A stretch of 64,000 nt of DNA, taken from Celeribacter arenosi. GTDB taxonomy: Bacteria > Pseudomonadota > Alphaproteobacteria > Rhodobacterales > Rhodobacteraceae. Location of the stretch: the NCBI RefSeq assembly GCF_039539485.1, contig NZ_BAABDF010000002.1, positions 62,001-126,000 on the forward strand. The letters are read 5' to 3'. Under the pieces are notes generated by a model. It saw nothing but the letters and a program-made list of their open reading frames with translations. It was not told the origin of the DNA and searched no databases. Shown here piece by piece: positions 25,653 through 33,870 of this stretch. Both the position numbers and the translations under genes were made by a program. The stretch's first letter is position 1. Each line of letters opens with the position of its first letter.

Positions 25653-27272
25653 ATGAAGCAGTTCATCAACCAAAAAGAAGACATCGTCACAGAGGCCATC
25701 GAAGGCACGATTGCCGCATCTGGCGGTGCGTTGGCCCGACTTGATGGCTATCCCCATATACGGGTTGTGGTGCGCTCGGATTGGGACAAATCCAAAGTTG
25801 CGCTCGTGTCCGGTGGCGGGTCAGGTCATGAACCGGCCCACGCAGGGTTTGTCGGGAAGGGAATGTTGACGGCTGCGGTCTGTGGCGATGTCTTTGCCTC
25901 GCCTTCGGCGGACGCGGTTTTGGCAGGGATTTTGGCGGTGACGGGGCCGGCGGGGTGTTTGTTGATCGTCAAAAACTATACCGGTGACCGGTTGAATTTT
26001 GGTCTCGCGGCAGAGCGGGCCCGCGCATTCGGTCATAAGGTCAATATGGTGATTGTCGATGATGACGTGGCTCTGCCTGACCTCCCCCAAGCCCGCGGGT
26101 TGGCCGGCACGTTGTTCGTACATAAAATTGCCGGAGCGATGGCCGAAAACGGCGCGTCACTTGACGACTGCACCCGTGCCGCGACGCGCGTCATTGCCAA
26201 CAGTCGCAGCATCGGCATGTCGCTAGATACCTGCACCGTTCCCGGATCGGTAAAGGAAGACCGGATACCCCAAGGTATGGCAGAGCTCGGGCTCGGCATC
26301 CACGGCGAGGCGGGTGTCGAACAGGTCGTCTCAAACGGCGCCAGAGGGGCGGTGGTGAAGGTCGCAGAAAAGCTGGCGGCGACGATGTCGGATGCCCCGC
26401 ACGCGGTGTTGATCAACAATCTGGGCGGGGCCTCGGTGCTCGAAATGTCGATCCTGACAATTGAATTGCTGGGCTCGGTTATCGGCGACAGAATTCAACT
26501 TATCATCGGGCCGGACGCGATGATGACGGCGCTTGATATGCACGGGTTCTCTGTCTCGGTGCTTGAATTGACACAGGACGATACAACTCTGCTGGCCCAA
26601 TCGGTTGCGTGCCCGGGCTGGCCCGGTTGTCATTCGATTGCGCCGTCGGTCATTCTGCCCTTGCCCGATGGGCTGTCACCCGTTCGAGCACCCGCGTCCA
26701 GCCATGAGCCCACACGGGCATTTCTGACGTCGTGTTGTGAGGTTTTGATTGCGGCAGAGGCGGATCTGAATGCCCTTGATGCAAAGTCTGGCGACGGCGA
26801 TACCGGTTCGACACTGGCGACCGCTGCCCGCGCGCTTGTTGGCGCAATGGACACATTGCCTCTCGCGGATCACACGCAACTTTACCGCGCCATTGGGTTG
26901 GAGCTGAGCCAGACCATGGGCGGCTCGTCCGGTGTCTTGCTCGCGATTTTCTTTGCCGCAGCAGGGGATGCATCGTCGTCGGGTAAACCTATGCCTGAAG
27001 CCCTTCAAATCGGGCTGAACCGGCTGCGTCAGGTTGGTGGAGCCAACCCGGGAGACAGAACCATGGTGGATGCTCTCCTCCCCGCGCTCAATGCTCTACC
27101 GAGCGGGCTGGCTCAGGCGGCGAAGGCTGCGCGAGAAGGGGCCAATTATACGGCCACTATTACGACGGCAAAGGCAGGGCGGGCGAGCTACATCAACCCC
27201 GATCAACTGAACGGCCATGTCGACCCGGGTGCGGAGGCCGTGGCGCGGTTGTTTGAGCATCTCGCACGATAG
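25653..27272 (+). CDS. Fused DhaK-DhaL kinase (dihydroxyacetone/erythrulose-type)
   Basis: A 539-residue ATP-dependent kinase. The DhaK domain (about 1-330) has GGGSGHEP at 54-61 and the substrate-binding His217 in GLGIHGEAG, which forms a hemiaminal with the keto group in this family. The DhaL domain (about 350-539) has the metal/ATP aspartates in KSGDGDTGSTLA and GGSSGVLLAIFF. The fusion phosphorylates dihydroxyacetone or, in relatives, erythrulose isomers, making a ketose phosphate in the cytoplasm. As the last gene of the importer operon it probably acts on the imported ketose or on an oxidised polyol; no polyol dehydrogenase is encoded here. Confidence 0.85.
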   Translation: MKQFINQKEDIVTEAIEGTIAASGGALARLDGYPHIRVVVRSDWDKSKVALVSGGGSGHEPAHAGFVGKGMLTAAVCGDVFASPSADAVLAGILAVTGPAGCLLIVKNYTGDRLNFGLAAERARAFGHKVNMVIVDDDVALPDLPQARGLAGTLFVHKIAGAMAENGASLDDCTRAATRVIANSRSIGMSLDTCTVPGSVKEDRIPQGMAELGLGIHGEAGVEQVVSNGARGAVVKVAEKLAATMSDAPHAVLINNLGGASVLEMSILTIELLGSVIGDRIQLIIGPDAMMTALDMHGFSVSVLELTQDDTTLLAQSVACPGWPGCHSIAPSVILPLPDGLSPVRAPASSHEPTRAFLTSCCEVLIAAEADLNALDAKSGDGDTGSTLATAARALVGAMDTLPLADHTQLYRAIGLELSQTMGGSSGVLLAIFFAAAGDASSSGKPMPEALQIGLNRLRQVGGANPGDRTMVDALLPALNALPSGLAQAAKAAREGANYTATITTAKAGRASYINPDQLNGHVDPGAEAVARLFEHLAR

Positions 27273-27293
27273 GTTGGCGGTTCGCCTGAGAAT

Positions 27294-27318
27294 TGAGGCA
27301 GGGTCCTCAGGGGCCCTG
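27294..27318. terminator. Possible bidirectional terminator
   Basis: Overlapping inverted repeats TGAGG...CCTCA (27294-27309) and CAGGG/CCCTG (27308-27318) lie between the convergent kinase and LacI genes. No T-run follows on either strand, so the call rests on position and symmetry only. Confidence 0.3.
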
Positions 27319-27356
27319 ACAGGTCCAAGATGACAAACGGTGCGCGATGCCGATCT

Positions 27357-28391
27357 CTAAATCGGCGTTTGTCGCGGGGTCGTGACGGAGCCGCGCAGAA
27401 CCAGATCTGGTGAAATCAGGTCTTCTTTCGGGGTCTCGGTGGCAGGGTGGTCCGCCTCAATCAGCGCCATCAATCGTTCGATGGCCGTTTTGCCAATGAT
27501 AGAGCGGGGCTGGCGAATGGTGGTGAGGGCAGGGGAGATATAGGTCGCCTGTGGCACGTCATCGAACCCTGTCACCGAGAAATCCAGTGGCACGTTGTAG
27601 CCGCGCGCGGCCAGCGCGTTCATCACGCCGATGGCAGTGGTGTCATTCACGCACATGAAAGCCGTGGGGAGGGTGTCGCGCATGAACAATAGCTCCACCG
27701 CATGGCGCCCGCTTTCGATGCTGCCGTCACCTTCCACGATAAGTCTGTTGTCCTGATCCACCCGTGCGGCGTCCATGGCGAGGTCAAATCCCGCGCGCCG
27801 TCGGCGGAAGGCAGCACGCATTTGAGTGTCGCCGACGAAAGCAATCTTGCGATGGCCTGCGGCGAGCAGGTGTTCGGTCGCTTTGCGTCCACCGGCGATG
27901 TCGTCGACCCCGACATAGGGGTAGGCGGCGTCCTGAACGGGTTCGAAAACGGCAATCGTAGGCGGAAGTGGCATGGCTGAGACCGCATCACTCAAGGGCA
28001 GTCGACCGGTAAATAGAACGAGGCCGGCCGCTTTGTGCGAGGTGGTGTAGCGCAGGTAGTCGATGGCGCGTTGGGGGTCATTTTGAGTGTGCCCGATGAG
28101 GATCGCATGGTTGCGTGCGCGGGCCTCGGTTTCGATCCCGATTAAGGTGGAGGAGAAATTCGGATCACCGATATCAGGGGCCAGCACGAGAATGATGTTC
28201 GATCGTCCCATGCGCAAACTGCGGGCCATGGCGTTGGTCGTATAGCCGGTCACAAGGATCGCTTGGTTGACCTTTTGGCGCGTCGTTTTGGCCACGCGTT
28301 CTGGGGAATGCACCGCGCGGCTGACGGTGGCGATCGATACCCCCGCGATGCGTGCAACATCCTCGATAGTGGCCTGATTTTTCGGCGCCAA
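27357..28391 (-). CDS. LacI-family regulator of the ribose-type importer
   Basis: A 344-residue repressor. The helix-turn-helix reads TIEDVARIAGVSIATVSRAV followed by HSPERVAKTTRQKV, with a PurR-like core (ARNHAILIGHTQNDPQRAID, GVDDIAGGRKATEHLLAAGH, FMCVNDTTAIGVMNALAARG). It matches the subgroup closest to CytR/PurR. Divergent from the importer operon, with 162 bases between that contain a 33-base near-palindrome, its likely binding site. Confidence 0.88.
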   Translation of the reverse strand: MAPKNQATIEDVARIAGVSIATVSRAVHSPERVAKTTRQKVNQAILVTGYTTNAMARSLRMGRSNIILVLAPDIGDPNFSSTLIGIETEARARNHAILIGHTQNDPQRAIDYLRYTTSHKAAGLVLFTGRLPLSDAVSAMPLPPTIAVFEPVQDAAYPYVGVDDIAGGRKATEHLLAAGHRKIAFVGDTQMRAAFRRRRAGFDLAMDAARVDQDNRLIVEGDGSIESGRHAVELLFMRDTLPTAFMCVNDTTAIGVMNALAARGYNVPLDFSVTGFDDVPQATYISPALTTIRQPRSIIGKTAIERLMALIEADHPATETPKEDLISPDLVLRGSVTTPRQTPI

Positions 28392-28452
28392 ACTGGCTTT
28401 CCCCCTGGCTTCACCGGATCCAAAATTTGTACGTTAATGCCAGAACTAAGGC

Positions 28453-28475
28453 AGGCACGCCATAGCACCGTGCCT
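28453..28475. repeat. Inverted repeat upstream of the LacI operator
   Basis: AGGCACG (28453-28459) and CGTGCCT (28469-28475) flank nine bases. It is separate from the larger palindrome just to the right and could be a site for a second regulator. Its half-site GGCACG also occurs in the operators at 19.9 kb. Confidence 0.45.
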
Positions 28476-28477
28476 CT

Positions 28478-28512
28478 ATGTAAACCTTTACATGAATCAT
28501 GAAAAGGTTTAC
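28478..28512. promoter_or_regulatory. LacI operator: 33-base near-perfect palindrome
   Basis: The segment 28480-28512 has outer arms GTAAACCTTT and AAAGGTTTAC and an inner CATGA-A-TCATG core; only one base pair fails to match. A shorter perfect element ATGTAAACCTTTACAT (28478-28493) overlaps its left half. GTAAAC-type half-sites are common for LacI proteins. Position between the divergent LacI gene and the importer operon fits control of both. Confidence 0.75.
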
Positions 28513-28553
28513 CGATTCACGTCACCGGAGTTGGGGAGCTCTTGGGAGGGGCA

Positions 28554-30074
28554 ATGTCAAACACAGTCGAGAATGTTCAACCCGTGGTTCTTTCCGCGCG
28601 CAGGATTTCTAAATCCTTCTCGGATGTGCCGGTCCTATTCAGCATAGATTTCGATATTCATGCAGGCGAAATCCATGCTCTGATGGGGGAGAACGGGGCC
28701 GGGAAATCCACCTTGGTGCGGATACTGTCCGGCTATGACGCGCCGACGTCGGGCGAGTTGTTTCTGGATGGAAAGCCGACGGTTCTGCCGCCTGATGGCA
28801 CCGCCGAAACGCTTGGCATTGCGTTGATCCATCAGGAATTGAACCTCGCCGAACATCTGACGGTGAGCGAGAGCCTGTTTTTGGGGCGCGAGATCACCCG
28901 TTTTGGCATGTTGGACAGGGCACAGATGCGGATGTTGACGCGCACCGCTCTCGACGAGCTCGGCGCGACGATCAATGAAAACGCGCTCATCTCCGATCTC
29001 AGCATCGCCGACAAACAAATGGTCGAGATCGCCAAGGCTATCAGCCGCAAGGCGCGCGTCATCTTCATGGACGAGCCAACAGCGGTGCTATCCCAAGAAG
29101 AAGTCGGGCGACTGTTTTCGCAGGTCCGCAAGTTGCGCGAACAGGGCACCAGTTTTGTCTTTGTGTCCCACAAGCTTGACGAAGTCATGGAGTTGACGGA
29201 TCGGGTAACGGTTCTGCGCGATGGCCAGTGGGTGAAAACCGAAGCCACGGCGAACCTCGACAGCGAGATGATCGCGCAGTTGATGGTCGGTCGCGAGCTA
29301 TCGAGCCTGTATCCGATCAAGCGCGAGCCGGATGTGGATGCGCCCGTGGTTCTATCGGTCTCGGGCCTGTCGACGGGATTTGTGCGCGATGTCTCCTTTG
29401 ATCTGCGGCGTGGTGAGATACTCGGGTTTTCCGGTCTCGTCGGCTCCGGTCGCTCGGAGTTGATGGAGGCGATCATCGGGCTTCGCCCGCGGGTCGCAGG
29501 CCGCGTGTCGGTGAATGGCGTGGCGCTCCCCGGTGAGCGGATGGAAACCGCCGCGGCTATGGGGCTGGCTTATCTGACCAAAGACCGCAAAGGCAAAGGC
29601 CTCCTTCTAGGCGAAGCCATGACGCCGAACCTCACGCTGCAATCTTTGAACCTGCATGCCCGACACGGGTTGCTGTCCCCGTCCAGCGAGGCACGCGCAT
29701 TGGATCGTGCGCGGCGGCGGTTTGACATCCGCGTGCGCGATCCACGTGTGACGGCGGGGCGGATGTCAGGTGGCAATCAGCAAAAACTGTTGTTGGCCAA
29801 AATCATGGAAACCGAGCCCAAGATTGTCATTATCGACGAGCCGACGCGCGGGATTGACGTGGGCACGAAACAGCAAATTTACGAATTCATCGCGGTTCTG
29901 GCGAGCGAGGGGCATTCGGTGATCGTTGTGTCATCCGAAATGCCCGAGATCATCGGAATGTGCGCGCGCGTCGCCGTCATGCGGGAAGGCCAGCTTGCCG
30001 ATATTCTCGAAGGGGACGACGTCAACGAAAGCCAGATCATGCGAGCGGCCGCGGGCCTGCGCAAAGCCGGCTAG
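28554..30074 (+). CDS. Ribose-type ABC importer ATPase (RbsA-like, two nucleotide domains)
   Basis: A 506-residue double ATPase of the CUT2 class. The first domain has Walker A GENGAGKST at 45-53 and Walker B VIFMDEPTAVLS. The second has the degenerate GLVGSGRSE Walker A typical of this class, signature MSGGNQQKLLLAK and Walker B IVIIDEPTRGIDVG. The ATG at 28554 follows GGGAGGGG at correct distance; a TTG twelve bases upstream is not preferred. First gene of an ATPase-permease-binding protein operon. Confidence 0.92.
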   Translation: MSNTVENVQPVVLSARRISKSFSDVPVLFSIDFDIHAGEIHALMGENGAGKSTLVRILSGYDAPTSGELFLDGKPTVLPPDGTAETLGIALIHQELNLAEHLTVSESLFLGREITRFGMLDRAQMRMLTRTALDELGATINENALISDLSIADKQMVEIAKAISRKARVIFMDEPTAVLSQEEVGRLFSQVRKLREQGTSFVFVSHKLDEVMELTDRVTVLRDGQWVKTEATANLDSEMIAQLMVGRELSSLYPIKREPDVDAPVVLSVSGLSTGFVRDVSFDLRRGEILGFSGLVGSGRSELMEAIIGLRPRVAGRVSVNGVALPGERMETAAAMGLAYLTKDRKGKGLLLGEAMTPNLTLQSLNLHARHGLLSPSSEARALDRARRRFDIRVRDPRVTAGRMSGGNQQKLLLAKIMETEPKIVIIDEPTRGIDVGTKQQIYEFIAVLASEGHSVIVVSSEMPEIIGMCARVAVMREGQLADILEGDDVNESQIMRAAAGLRKAG

Positions 30075-30104
30075 AAAAACGAACAAGACGAGGGAGTTGC
30101 GAAG

Positions 30105-31112
30105 GTGAGCGAGACAGGTGGAACAGGGCAGGTGACTGCAAAATCACGCATGCAATCGGTCGACATGCGCGCGGTCGCCCCATTCATCGCATTGGTTCTA
30201 TTGCTGTTTGTCGGGGCGATGGTGAACCCGAATTTCATCAGCCTGACGAACCTCGGCAATGTGGCGACACGCTCGGCGTTTATTGCGATTATCGCGGTCG
30301 GGGCAACCTTTGTGATCTCATCGGGCGATCTCGACCTGTCGGTCGGCTCCATGGTCGCCTTTGTGGCCTCTGTCATGATCCTGTTCATGAACACCGGTCT
30401 GTTTGAAAACCCGTTGCTCATGATCCTCGCGGCGATGGTATTGGCGACCGTTCTGGGGGCAGCCTGCGGGTTTCTCAACGGTGCTGTGACCACTTGGGGC
30501 CGTATCGAGCCGTTTATCGTCACGCTGGGAACTATGGGGATTTACCGGGGTTTGACGACATGGCTCAGTCAGGGCGGTGCGATCACCTTGGGTTCCATGG
30601 AGCAGCAGGACATCTATCGCCCTGTCTATTTCGGGCGCTTTCTGGGCCTGCCCATTCCGATTTGGATCATCATCGCTGTGACTGTTGTCGCCGCCGTGTT
30701 GATGTATCGGACCCGTTTCGGGCGCCATGTTGTTGCCGTCGGATCCAGTCGCGATGTAGCGCGCTATTCGGGCATCAAAGTGGACCGTGTGCGGATGATG
30801 GCTTTCATCATCCAAGGGGTCTGCGTCGCAATAGCCGTTATTCTCTATGTTCCGCGTCTGGGGTCGACAACCGCGACGACGGGCATGATGTGGGAGCTTC
30901 AGGCGATCACTGCGGTGGTTGTCGGGGGCACAGCGTTGAAGGGCGGCGCAGGGCGTGTCTGGGGCACGATTTGCGGGGCGTTCATCCTCGAGCTGGTGGG
31001 CAACATCATGCTCTTGTCGAACTTTATTTCCGAATATCTGATCGGGGCCATCCAAGGCACGATCATCATCATTGCCATGCTCGTGCAGAGGTCACTGTCA
31101 CGAAAGGCATAA
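30105..31112 (+). CDS. Ribose-type ABC importer permease (RbsC-like)
   Basis: A 335-residue permease with eight to ten hydrophobic segments. CUT2 family features include FVISSGDLDLSVGSMVAFVA early on, the GRIEPFIVTLGTMGIYRG segment, TRFGRHVVAVGSSRDVARYS and GGTALKGGAGRVWGTICG. It is the only permease gene of this operon and should act as a homodimer. It follows the ATPase gene after 30 bases. Confidence 0.92.
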   Translation: MSETGGTGQVTAKSRMQSVDMRAVAPFIALVLLLFVGAMVNPNFISLTNLGNVATRSAFIAIIAVGATFVISSGDLDLSVGSMVAFVASVMILFMNTGLFENPLLMILAAMVLATVLGAACGFLNGAVTTWGRIEPFIVTLGTMGIYRGLTTWLSQGGAITLGSMEQQDIYRPVYFGRFLGLPIPIWIIIAVTVVAAVLMYRTRFGRHVVAVGSSRDVARYSGIKVDRVRMMAFIIQGVCVAIAVILYVPRLGSTTATTGMMWELQAITAVVVGGTALKGGAGRVWGTICGAFILELVGNIMLLSNFISEYLIGAIQGTIIIIAMLVQRSLSRKA

Positions 31113-31167
31113 GGGGGCCGAAATGGACGCCGGCCGGTAAACGCGCGTCCGACTTAGGGAGGAAACT

Positions 31168-32109
31168 ATGAAGAAAACCATTCTCGCCATTGCGCTAAGC
31201 TCGGTCGCGTTTGTCGGCTCTGCCTTTGCCCAGGATATGAAGATCGGTGTGTCCATTCCTGCGGCCGACCACGGTTGGACGGCAGGGGTTGTCTACCACG
31301 CCAACCGGATCGCTGAAAAACTCGAAGCGTCCCATCCCGGTCTCGATGTGATCGTCAAAACATCACCCGATCCCGGTTCGCAGGCCAATGCTCTGCAAGA
31401 CCTCGAAATTCAGGGTATCGACGCGTTGGTGATTTTGCCGACCAACCCTGATCCGCTGGTGAACGCGATCAAGGAAGTGAAAAACAAAGGCATCTTTGTC
31501 GCGCTTGTTGACCGCGCTCCATCCAATAACGACACCTCTGTGCGCGACCTCTATGTGGCTGGCAACAACTACGCACTCGGCGAAGTCGCCGGCAAATACA
31601 TCGCAGGGCGCAATCCCGACGCGAAGGTCGTGGTTATTCGCGGCATGCCGATCCCGATCGATCAGGAACGCCAGGACGGTTTCGACGCCGGTATTGCCGG
31701 TTCGGATATCGAAGTTCTCGACCGTCAGTTCGGCAACTGGAACCGCGACGACGCCTTTAAGGTCATGCAGGATTACCTGACCAAATATGACCACATCGAC
31801 GTGGTTTGGTGTCAGGACGACGATATGTCCGTGGGCGTGTTGCAAGCCATCGAACAGGCGCAGCGCGACGACATCCAATACGTCGTTGGTGGTGCGGGAT
31901 CGAAAGACATGATCAAACGCGTGATGGATGGTGATCCGATGATACCCGTTGATGTGCTCTATCCGCCTGCAATGGTTGGGACCGCGCTCGAAATGACGGC
32001 TGCCGCGCTCTATGACAACGTGCCGACGGCGGGTGTCTACACAATCGACGCGACGCTGGTGACGCCTGAAAACGCGGAGCATTACTACTTCCCCGACAGC
32101 CCGTTCTAA
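31168..32109 (+). CDS. Ribose-type periplasmic binding protein (RbsB-like)
   Basis: A 313-residue secreted protein. The signal peptide MKKTILAIALSSVAFVGSAF ends near AFAQDM. The mature fold is Peripla_BP_4-type: IGVSIPAADHGWTAGVVYHA, then SQANALQDLEIQGIDALVIL, and GMPIPIDQERQDGFD. The ATPase-permease-binding protein order occurs in rhizobial erythritol-type importers, but no matching catabolic gene lies here, so the substrate is open. GGAGG precedes the ATG. A small inverted repeat (GGACGC...GCGTCC) lies before the gene. Confidence 0.9.
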   Translation: MKKTILAIALSSVAFVGSAFAQDMKIGVSIPAADHGWTAGVVYHANRIAEKLEASHPGLDVIVKTSPDPGSQANALQDLEIQGIDALVILPTNPDPLVNAIKEVKNKGIFVALVDRAPSNNDTSVRDLYVAGNNYALGEVAGKYIAGRNPDAKVVVIRGMPIPIDQERQDGFDAGIAGSDIEVLDRQFGNWNRDDAFKVMQDYLTKYDHIDVVWCQDDDMSVGVLQAIEQAQRDDIQYVVGGAGSKDMIKRVMDGDPMIPVDVLYPPAMVGTALEMTAAALYDNVPTAGVYTIDATLVTPENAEHYYFPDSPF

Positions 32110-32130
32110 GGGGCTGACAAATCAACGAAG

Positions 32131-32158
32131 ACGGGGGGGCGGTTGCTTCCCCGTTTTC
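32131..32158 (+). terminator. Intrinsic terminator of the ribose-type importer operon
   Basis: ACGGGG (32131-32136) pairs with CCCCGT (32149-32154), followed by TTTTC. It lies after the binding-protein stop and before the convergent rhaK gene. Confidence 0.65.
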
Positions 32159-32200
32159 ATGTGGCAAGGGCAGTCAGGGTAAGCCGGTTAGGGTCACAGG

Positions 32201-33559
32201 TCATGTGGCGACCGCGTCAAACCACGCATTTGCGTAGGCTGACATGCGGGCATTCTTGACCACTTCCGGCAGGGTCGGATCGGCCTGACCGGCGCGTTCC
32301 GGCGCGAGCAACAGGGCCGCGCCCTGTGCCGTTCCTGTCGCGCCACCTGCCGCAATCACCGGTGCATTTGTAGCGACGGACAGCATGTCGAGACAGGCGC
32401 GGTTGCGCGAAAACGGTCCCTCGACAATCACCGGACCCATATGGCCTATCAGCCTCAGACAGGTCGCCGTCATCAAGGCGAGATAGAATGACAGCGCGGC
32501 AGTGCGCGCACCGGTACCGCTTTCGGGTTCTTGTCCTAGCCAACCCGCTCTGCGTCCCGCAAAGGGTCCGGAGTCCTCGGGCACTGATGGTAGAAGCATG
32601 GTTTTCTGCGTCAGGATTTCCGCGATCTCGCTGTCCGATGGGATCGGCGGTGCCTTTCCCGCCAAAAGGTCAAATGCCCGCCCGCCCATGAACCGCGCAG
32701 AGGGCACAGGTGCGCCGGTCGCCGCGACATTGACGAGCGTATCTCGCGCAGGGTCGAGATCGGCGTTCACCCCTATGCCCATGGCAATGACCCATGTGCC
32801 GGTCGAGACCACCGAAAACGGCGCTTTGCGCCCGAGGATGTGGGGCAGGAGAGAGGCGTTTGAGTCATGAATGCCGCAGGCCACGGGCGTGTCAGGCGCA
32901 AGCCCCGTTTGCGCGGCAATCTCGGGCAGAATGGTCCCGAGGATGTCAGAGGCGGCGCGCGCCGGTGCGATTTTGCCAGAGAGGCCGAGGCGTTCGACAA
33001 GCGGTGAGAATGTACCTTGGTACGGGTTCCACAGATCCGTGTGGCATCCCAGAGACGACACATCGCAGGCAGCAACGCCGGTCAGTCGCACGCCCCAATA
33101 CTGCGGGTAGGTGACCAGAGTGGCGAGACGGTCGCGAAGTCCGGACTGGGTTTCAAGGAGCCAGTGGATTTGAGCCCCAAGGTTCAGCCCGTGCTGCAAG
33201 CGTGGCGATCCGGTCTGGGCAAAATCCGGTCTGAGCGCGTCATATTCAGCCGATAGTTCGTCCGGTCCTGTGTGTTCGTAGTCGAGCACGGGTGTGGCAA
33301 GCCCGCCGTCTTTGTCGAGCAGGACGCCACATGCCCCATGCGTCGTGATCGAAATGCCATCCACGCCGTGATCGCGATGAAAATCCTTCAGACCACGAAG
33401 CAGAAACGCCCAATGCCCATCCACGTCGAAATGCGGGTAAGGATCTTCGAGCGGGATATTCGGGCGGGTGAGTACCGCAACCTCGTCCAGCGTTTCCAGA
33501 TCGACGAGTGCGAGCTTTGCATTGGTTTTGCCAATGTCGATAACGGCGACATGTTTCAT
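32201..33559 (-). CDS. rhaK: FGGY-family kinase RhaK of the L-rhamnose operon
   Basis: A 452-residue sugar kinase. The FGGY/actin-like ATPase start is MKHVAVIDIGKTNAKLALVD; substrate-site ITTHGACGVLLD and the second-domain phosphate loop VVSTGTWVIAMG are visible, and GGATGTAQGAALL ends the fold. In rhizobia RhaK phosphorylates the rhamnose-derived sugar and is also needed for activity of the RhaSTPQ importer. It overlaps rhaU by four bases and is the last gene of an operon in the exact rhizobial order rhaR-S-T-P-Q-U-K, which is the main ground for the name. Confidence 0.9.
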   Translation of the reverse strand: MKHVAVIDIGKTNAKLALVDLETLDEVAVLTRPNIPLEDPYPHFDVDGHWAFLLRGLKDFHRDHGVDGISITTHGACGVLLDKDGGLATPVLDYEHTGPDELSAEYDALRPDFAQTGSPRLQHGLNLGAQIHWLLETQSGLRDRLATLVTYPQYWGVRLTGVAACDVSSLGCHTDLWNPYQGTFSPLVERLGLSGKIAPARAASDILGTILPEIAAQTGLAPDTPVACGIHDSNASLLPHILGRKAPFSVVSTGTWVIAMGIGVNADLDPARDTLVNVAATGAPVPSARFMGGRAFDLLAGKAPPIPSDSEIAEILTQKTMLLPSVPEDSGPFAGRRAGWLGQEPESGTGARTAALSFYLALMTATCLRLIGHMGPVIVEGPFSRNRACLDMLSVATNAPVIAAGGATGTAQGAALLLAPERAGQADPTLPEVVKNARMSAYANAWFDAVAT

Positions 33560-33870
33560 GGCATGTGAAAAACGGTTTCAAGCGGCGTTGCCACAGGTTC
33601 GTTATCCGCGCGCGTAACCATGATGTCTGCCATGTGATCCCACCATTTGCGCATCACGGGGTGAGACGCGAGGCTGTCCATACGGTGCTCGTCTTCGCGC
33701 CACAAAACGGCAAACAGGGTGCTGGTCTCGCGGTCCAGATGGATCGAGTAATCCGACACACCTGCGTCTTTGAGAAGTTCTGCGAGGTCGGGCCAAATGG
33801 CGTTATGGCGTTTTTGGTATTCGTCTTCTGCACCGGGATTGAGGTGCATTTTGAACGCGTATTTCTGCAT
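33556..33870 (-). CDS. rhaU: L-rhamnose mutarotase RhaU
   Basis: A 104-residue protein, the usual length of the RhaU/RhaM family that interconverts alpha and beta anomers of L-rhamnose. Family motifs are MQKYAFKMHLNPGAEDEYQK, RHNAIWPDLAELLKDAGVSD, YSIHLDRETSTLFAVL and the terminal PLETVFHM; the conserved His residues are likely catalytic. A long open frame continues upstream through the permease gene but is an out-of-frame shadow. Its first base overlaps the last base of rhaQ, and its end overlaps rhaK. Confidence 0.93.
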   Translation of the reverse strand: MQKYAFKMHLNPGAEDEYQKRHNAIWPDLAELLKDAGVSDYSIHLDRETSTLFAVLWREDEHRMDSLASHPVMRKWWDHMADIMVTRADNEPVATPLETVFHMP

